Assembly: GCF_963855985.1 (NCBI RefSeq)
Contig: NC_087106.1
Coordinates: 9,097,001 to 9,161,000 of the forward strand
DNA length: 64,000 nucleotides
DNA from: Ostrinia nubilalis
Taxonomy: Eukaryota; Arthropoda; Insecta; Lepidoptera; Crambidae
Direction of reading: 5' to 3'
Numbering within the stretch: the stretch's first letter is position 1; each line of letters starts with the position of its first letter. The notes below the pieces were generated by a model that saw only the letters and a list, made by a program, of their open reading frames with translations, did not search any database and had not been told where the DNA came from. Both the position numbers and the translations under genes were made by a program. Below, in pieces: positions 63,301 through 64,000 of the stretch.

Positions 63301-63824
63301 ACAATAAATTAATCAATCACTGAACCCGTCATCACGTTTCTGAAGCTTTCTCATAAACATCACGATTTCACTCACGTAAAATTTAAAAAATCAGAGTTCA
63401 GATTTTCAGCGTGCCACTGCGTGCCTCTGAACTTTCAAATAGTTGCAAAAAATGGTTCTGTTATCTCTCTCGCTCAGTTCTTTGTTGCTCTATTCCGCTA
63501 GGTAAATTAACTTCATGATCTAAAGTTTATCTCAAATATTTTCACTTTTTAATAAGAGTATAGATTCTGATTTTAATTATCGATTAATGAGATGATACGA
63601 AGCTAATCTAAATCGGGTAGTTTAAAAAATAGTTCACATCACTACTTAGGTTGTCATTGGCAGTAAAAATGCTGAGTTCCTATTGGTCAAAAATTGTTAC
63701 GTCAATAATAATCAAGTTGACGTTCTCAGGAAAATGATAACCTATAATCACAATTTTAATTGCTACAAGTAAAACTGTACAATGGATAAGTTTATAATTA
63801 ATTAATAACTTACTTTTTAAACAT
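20631..63824 (-). CDS. MCTS1: MCTS1/MCT-1 (PUA-domain re-initiation factor), 182 aa, with a 39-kb first intron
   Basis: MCTS1 pairs with DENR on the 40S subunit to recycle post-termination complexes and promote re-initiation after uORFs. Exons 5' to 3': 63824-63814 (proposed), 24468-24316, 22023-21923, 21486-21285, 20712-20631; total 549 nt. Exons 2-5 join in frame with AG/GT borders. They encode an MCT1-type N-terminal domain ([32 protein letters not shown]) and a PUA domain ([37 protein letters not shown]), ending [18 protein letters not shown]. Length matches the family (human 181 aa). The N-terminal MFKK must come from a tiny upstream exon. The only interval on this strand with ATG TTT AAA AA followed by GTAAGT is at 63814-63824. 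If correct, AdipoR is nested in intron 1 on the same strand. Exons 2-5 are secure; exon 1 is an inference. Confidence 0.85.
21660..21765 (-). mobile_element. Possible degenerate tRNA-derived SINE head (MCTS1 intron 3)
   Basis: The minus strand has a box-A-like TAGCCCAACGGTG and a box-B-like AGTTCGAACTT at tRNA-like spacing. Boundaries are unclear. Confidence 0.35.
22229..23780. mobile_element. 1.55-kb inverted-repeat element with GC-rich core (MCTS1 intron 2)
   Basis: Inverted ends start near TAAGGTGTTATTTTTTATAC and remain alignable inward for about 110 bp, through ATACTTTACCAAC, TCATACAAAT and TTCAGGCTAGTTTT. A TA probably flanks both sides. The interior at 22380-22960 is strikingly CpG-rich. 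Open frames on both strands there have no recognisable domain. Non-autonomous DNA element is the likeliest class. Confidence 0.65.
23790..24315. other. MCTS1 intron 2, 5' part
   Basis: AT-rich; no gene or clear repeat recognised. Confidence 0.4.
24502..24785 (+). mobile_element. tRNA-derived SINE
   Basis: The head resembles a tRNA with a perfect box A (TGGTCTAGTGG) and box B (GGTTCGATTCC). A body (TTTTCTGTTCGGTTTGGTTGG) and an end (CACTTACCATCAGGTGAGAT) follow, which a tRNA gene would not have. Open frames on either strand are incidental. Confidence 0.8.
24930..25088. mobile_element. 159-bp hAT-type MITE
   Basis: Inverted ends CAGTGCCGGATTAA / TTAATCCGGCACTG, flanked by CAAAAGAT at 24922-24929 and 25089-25096. 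Non-coding. Confidence 0.8.
25097..29842. other. Putative MCTS1 intron 1: mostly single-copy AT-rich DNA
   Basis: No coding exon, RNA gene or full transposon could be supported. Runs of TAGGTAGGTACC-type simple sequence recur. Short ORFs have no domains. Confidence 0.35.
29843..31021. mobile_element. 1179-bp DNA element rich in GTTTTCGTCC motifs (copy 1)
   Basis: Ends GGGTAAGTGCGCTAGTTTTC and (inverse) GGGTAATTGCGCCGGTTTTC, flanked by TA on both sides. About a dozen copies of GTTTTCGTCC or its inverse are scattered through it (for example near 29858, 30048, 30068, 30275, 30320, 30390, 30565, 30980). No ORF. A second, inverted and disrupted copy is at 39536-43314. Confidence 0.75.
31022..32454. 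other. Putative MCTS1 intron 1, AT-rich spacer
   Basis: No feature recognised. Confidence 0.35.
32464..34900. mobile_element. 2.4-kb near-complete palindrome with 9-bp target duplication
   Basis: Ends GGTGCAGTCCTGTTGTCCCC in inverted orientation, flanked by GCACGAGAG at 32455-32463 and 34901-34909. The arms mirror each other about 33656. They align by eye almost without gaps over about 1.19 kb, except for about 51 extra bases near the right end (34837-34890). Each arm has repeated TGTTGTCCCCCCTGG subterminal motifs and Helitron-derived pieces (GCGGGCGGCCGCTAGT; CTAATATTATAAATGCG). The centre is a smaller MITE. No transposase. The 9-bp duplication and very long inverted repeats recall Mutator-like fold-back elements; the class is an inference. 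Confidence 0.85.
33525..33788. mobile_element. MITE at the centre of the 2.4-kb palindrome
   Basis: Inverted ends CAGGGTGTTAGGTAAATGGG meet TA on both sides. The arms extend about 100 bp and the loop is AT-rich. Its dyad axis is the axis of the whole 2.4-kb palindrome. Confidence 0.7.
34910..39151. other. Putative MCTS1 intron 1: single-copy DNA
   Basis: No coding or repeat structure that I can support, apart from GTAGGTA-type simple sequence. ORFs of 66-105 codons on both strands have no domain. Confidence 0.35.
39152..39412 (-). mobile_element. Helitron-like element with (ACAG)n tract
   Basis: On the minus strand it starts TCCCAACTAATATTATAAATG and ends with a GCGGGCGAAGCCGCGGGC hairpin plus CTAG, followed by T. 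An (ACAG)12 microsatellite lies at about 39333-39381. It matches the widespread moth Helitron family that ends this way. Confidence 0.6.
40208..42101. mobile_element. hAT-type MITE (ATTCGAATATTCG) interrupted by an RTE element
   Basis: Termini TAGGGATTGCAA / TTGCAATCTCTA, flanked by GTCATGAG at 40200-40207 and 42102-42109. The intact site in copy 1 of the host element has a single GTCATGAG. Interior ends are AATATTCGAATATTCG repeats. Confidence 0.8.
40500..41897 (+). mobile_element. Degraded RTE retrotransposon 3' half
   Basis: Reading frames encode reverse-transcriptase pieces: [34 protein letters not shown] then a stop; [17 protein letters not shown]; and the C-terminal [16 protein letters not shown] and [19 protein letters not shown]. 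It ends with (ATG)n. Stops and frameshifts show it is dead. Confidence 0.85.
42204..42910. mobile_element. MITE with ACATTGGGAACTTT ends
   Basis: Inverted ends GACATTGGGAACTTT / AAAGTTCCCAATGTC. A SINE and AT-rich sequence lie inside. The insertion point in the host element is a palindrome (CCTAAATTTAGG), which hides the exact duplication. Confidence 0.65.
42385..42565 (+). mobile_element. SINE from a class II (long variable arm) tRNA
   Basis: The head has GTGGCGGAGAGGCGC (box A) and GGGTTCGATTCCC (box B), with an extended variable region between them as in Ser/Leu tRNAs. A short unrelated body follows. It is the innermost insertion of this stack. Confidence 0.7.
43760..44372 (+). mobile_element. 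Helitron with about 135-bp internal tandem repeats (3' part)
   Basis: Repeated units contain CTTGAAATTTGGCATGCAGG and TTCCCACGGGAACGGGAGTT. The 3' end is GCAGGCGGCCGCTAGT. The next copy begins directly after the CTAG. Confidence 0.65.
44373..44891 (+). mobile_element. Apparently complete Helitron
   Basis: Starts TCTAAATATATAAAAGGAG directly after the CTAG of the preceding copy and ends GCGGGCGGCCGCTAG before a T. The 5'-TC and CTAG-3' ends, the absence of terminal inverted repeats and the insertion at another Helitron's end fit the class. Confidence 0.65.
45049..45548 (-). mobile_element. Inverted Helitron copy
   Basis: Starts ACTAGCGGCCGCCCGCGAC and runs inverted relative to 44373-44891, as far as AGTCAGTTTCTCCTTTTATA. 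With the upstream copy it makes an about 0.5-kb inverted repeat with a spacer of about 160 bp. Confidence 0.65.
45549..46238. mobile_element. TA-flanked MITE with CAGGGTGGAAACGATAAGTG ends
   Basis: Inverted ends (CAGGGTGGAAACGATAAGTG / CACTTATCGTTTCCACCCTG) continue inward through ATCTCA.TCGATTATTTCTA. The interior has two related copies of a segment with CTTCACGAG.TCTATCCAACG. Non-coding. Confidence 0.7.
46621..50512. other. Putative MCTS1 intron 1: single-copy AT-rich DNA
   Basis: No coding exon, RNA gene or transposon recognised. Short ORFs (69-80 codons) look like chance. Confidence 0.35.
50513..50875 (+). CDS. Unidentified Cys-rich open frame without an ATG
   Basis: A 119-codon frame open from a TAA at 50510 to TAA at 50873-50875; its first possible start is GTG (50516) and the first ATG is two thirds in. 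Ten cysteines are grouped as CC, CH...HC, CLDC and CCYC at residues 14-64, a spacing that could bind zinc. The C-terminal part is basic and then mixed ([14 protein letters not shown]). A weak acceptor-like CTACTTACAG lies just upstream, so it might be an exon. I do not recognise the family. It could also be a degraded foreign or transposon-derived gene, or chance. No related copy is in the window. Confidence 0.3.
   Translation, partial: SVTVTPNVVKKPKTCCELIGYFGCHELFDAHCDKETKCLDCVEEVAAQSYTKNFQNITSFKCCYCSVVISAKHIQLFSRTRKERMEMTNKAREICSTYIHKSSRHVAHEWILYKAFAKTA
50876..51702. other. Unassigned intronic/intergenic DNA
   Basis: No recognised feature. Confidence 0.35.
51703..53560. mobile_element. Inverted-repeat-bounded composite with TTGCACCA MITE ends
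   Basis: Left (51710-51810) and right (53447-53560) ends each carry a MITE of the GGTTGCACCA / CACCGGTTATCGTCAT family. Next to them, CTCAGATCATAGAAGGGAAT (about 51808) has an inverted partner at about 53405 (CTATTCTCTTTCTATGATCT). The interior includes a CG-rich segment related to 6400-6480 and AT-rich DNA. No transposase seen; whether it moves as one unit is unknown. Confidence 0.45.
53561..53984. other. Unassigned DNA
   Basis: Contains a 74-codon ORF (53726-53950) with no motif. Confidence 0.35.
53985..55215. repeat. Satellite array of palindromic units, about 77-82-bp period
   Basis: About 14 units. Starts of GAACACGAAGTTG recur every 77 bp (54172, 54249, 54326, 54403) and then every 80-82 bp in a variant with an added AAATTTTAA. 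Each unit has a near-perfect dyad centred on ATCATGAT with arms AACGAACTCGGAGTC, plus ACAGAAAC / GTTTCTGT partners that form a second dyad. The first block (53985-54060) is inverted relative to the rest. The 174-codon minus-strand open frame (54657-55181) is repeat translation, not a gene. Confidence 0.85.
55216..55890. other. Unassigned DNA
   Basis: No recognised feature. Confidence 0.35.
55895..56113 (+). mobile_element. GC-rich fragment, possibly from a non-LTR retrotransposon
   Basis: CpG-rich with an open frame (55916-56116: [20 protein letters not shown]...). Composition differs sharply from its surroundings. A hAT MITE is inserted at its end. The class is a guess. Confidence 0.3.
56114..56826. 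mobile_element. 713-bp hAT-type MITE with GGGTAAAAACCC repeats
   Basis: Termini TAGAGATGGG / CCCATCTCTA, flanked by GCCCTGGC at 56106-56113 and 56827-56834. Subterminal repeats of GGGTAAAAACCC and its inverse. A 19-base G run sits at 56462-56480. Same ends as the 43600-46479 element but a different interior. Confidence 0.8.
56835..60816. other. AT-rich DNA downstream of AdipoR
   Basis: No coding exon or clear repeat recognised; part of it nearest 60816 must be the AdipoR 3' UTR, but I could not fix its poly(A) site. Confidence 0.35.
60817..61977 (-). CDS. AdipoR: Adiponectin receptor-like protein (PAQR family), 386 aa, single coding exon
   Basis: PAQR-family seven-helix membrane protein with a cytosolic N-terminus; family members act as zinc-dependent ceramidase-like receptors in lipid and energy signalling. 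The first ~90 residues are acidic and low in complexity. PAQR signatures follow: the start [20 protein letters not shown], seven hydrophobic helices, and the zinc ligands His200 (in [10 protein letters not shown]), Asp217 (KLDYCG), His346 and His350 (SHQIFHVLV). The spacing 17-129-4 equals that of human AdipoR1. The C-terminus carries [12 protein letters not shown]. The open frame extends 7 codons upstream only to a GTG (61998), so I place the start at the ATG at 61977. A 10-codon upstream ORF (ATG about 62018, stop about 61988) precedes it. No intron interrupts the coding region. On the proposed MCTS1 model this gene lies inside MCTS1 intron 1. Confidence 0.95.
   Translation of the reverse strand: MWEMDSDTGSRSVSSDGLRRRQGWDPEAESLASQMDELDEVLAEEEEGCPLPSTPEDQHLLDAEMAEVLKAGVLSDEIDLGALAHNAAEQAEEFVRKVWEASWNVCHFRHLPRWLQDNDYLHKGHRPPLPSFSACFASIFRIHTETGNIWTHLLGCVAFIGVAIYFLSRPAIEIQMQEKMIFGVFFIGAIVCLGFSFAYHTLYCHSEMVGKLFSKLDYCGIALLIMGSFVPWLYYSFYCHYRPKIIYLSVVVVLGILSIIVSLWDRFSEPRLRPLRAGVFMGFGLSGIVPAIHYGITEGWFSQVSKASLGWLVLMGLLYILGAMFYALRVPERWFPGKCDIWFQSHQIFHVLVIVAAFVHYHGISELASYRVTVGECSMPPSSIAF
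61978..62130 (-). promoter_or_regulatory. AdipoR 5' leader and probable promoter-proximal region
   Basis: The interval upstream of the AdipoR ATG holds a short uORF ([10 protein letters not shown], then stop) and a TGACGTAA CRE-like site near 62075. A GTGAGT that resembles a splice donor lies at 61993-61998. The start site is not visible. A spliced 5' UTR exon farther upstream cannot be excluded. Confidence 0.4.
62131..62700. other. Upstream of AdipoR, putative MCTS1 intron 1
   Basis: No feature recognised. It may contain an upstream AdipoR 5' UTR exon. Confidence 0.35.
62705..63140 (+). mobile_element. Jockey-like non-LTR retrotransposon 3' end
   Basis: Encodes the last about 70 residues of a reverse-transcriptase ORF ([36 protein letters not shown], stop at 62930), then an AT-rich 3' UTR and a (TTTGAA)n tail at 63120-63138. 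5'-truncated. Confidence 0.7.
63141..63813. other. Putative start of MCTS1 intron 1
   Basis: AT-rich; no feature recognised other than the GTAAGT donor at its upstream (right) edge. Confidence 0.35.
63814..63824 (-). CDS. MCTS1: Proposed MCTS1 first coding exon (11 nt)
   Basis: On the minus strand it reads ATGTTTAAAAA|GTAAGTT, giving M-F-K-K with a strong donor. Its phase (2 nt over) is exactly what exon 2 (A TTC GAC..., KFDEKES) needs. Other TTTAAACAT-like sites in the interval (for example 27770 and 59650) lack a GT donor. The 5' UTR would run beyond 63824. Weak point: a site this short can arise by chance in AT-rich DNA. Confidence 0.6.
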
Positions 63825-64000
63825 GTTGAATCCCGAAAATTGATAGTTTTCTAATAAAATCTAGAGATTTAGGCACTGAACTGACCACTAGCACATTGAC
63901 ATTTCACTTGACAGGTATATTATTTTTTAAACGAAGTCATGGGAATGAACATTGGGAATCTTTCGGAAACACTTTTTCAAAATCGGCGTGTTTTACGTTT

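Overview
The window is an AT-rich, intron-rich eukaryotic segment, most likely from a moth or butterfly. Three insect housekeeping genes and the repeat content point there: RTE endonuclease-reverse transcriptase tails, Helitrons ending in GCGGCCGCTAGT or in the GCCCGCGG / CTAG terminus, tRNA-headed SINEs, and many hAT- and TA-type MITEs. The species cannot be named from the sequence alone.

All three recognisable genes lie on the minus strand. (1) ETFDH, electron-transfer-flavoprotein:ubiquinone oxidoreductase, 4929-19236. I joined 15 exons into an uninterrupted 605-codon frame with a mitochondrial presequence, an FAD-binding motif and the four cysteines of the 4Fe-4S cluster. (2) MCTS1, the DENR partner in translation re-initiation. 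Exons 2-5 lie at 20631-24468. A matching 11-nt first coding exon sits about 39 kb upstream at 63814-63824; with it the protein is 182 residues. (3) An adiponectin-receptor-like PAQR protein, encoded in one exon (60817-61977). If the MCTS1 first exon is right, this gene is nested on the same strand inside MCTS1 intron 1.

Layout. 1-4880: a Transib-like transposase remnant arranged as an inverted duplication, a SINE, and a fold-back MITE with an 8-9 bp target duplication. 4929-19236: ETFDH, whose intron 9 (8746-14320) is the most rearranged part. It holds RTE fragments, a hAT MITE, a decayed second copy of part of exon 9 split by a retroposon, and an about 131-bp tandem array in which each unit carries a copy of the exon 9 end and its splice donor. 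19237-24468: a MITE close upstream of ETFDH, then MCTS1 exons 5-2 with a 1.55-kb inverted-repeat element in intron 2. 24469-63813: the large putative MCTS1 intron 1. It contains a 2.4-kb near-complete palindrome with a 9-bp target duplication (32464-34900), two inverted copies of an element rich in GTTTTCGTCC motifs (29843-31021; 39536-43314, the latter with nested insertions), a hAT-like element full of Helitrons (43600-46479) inserted in a MITE, an about 77-82-bp satellite of palindromic units (53985-55215), and a hAT MITE (56114-56826). The rest is low-information DNA. AdipoR lies near the end of this intron.

The three proteins do not form a pathway; their clustering is positional. The unusual biology is in the repeat DNA: tandem amplification of a real exon/splice-donor junction inside ETFDH, a very large transposable palindrome, and several multi-level nested insertions whose target duplications can be read directly. 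All annotation is by eye, with no database search.
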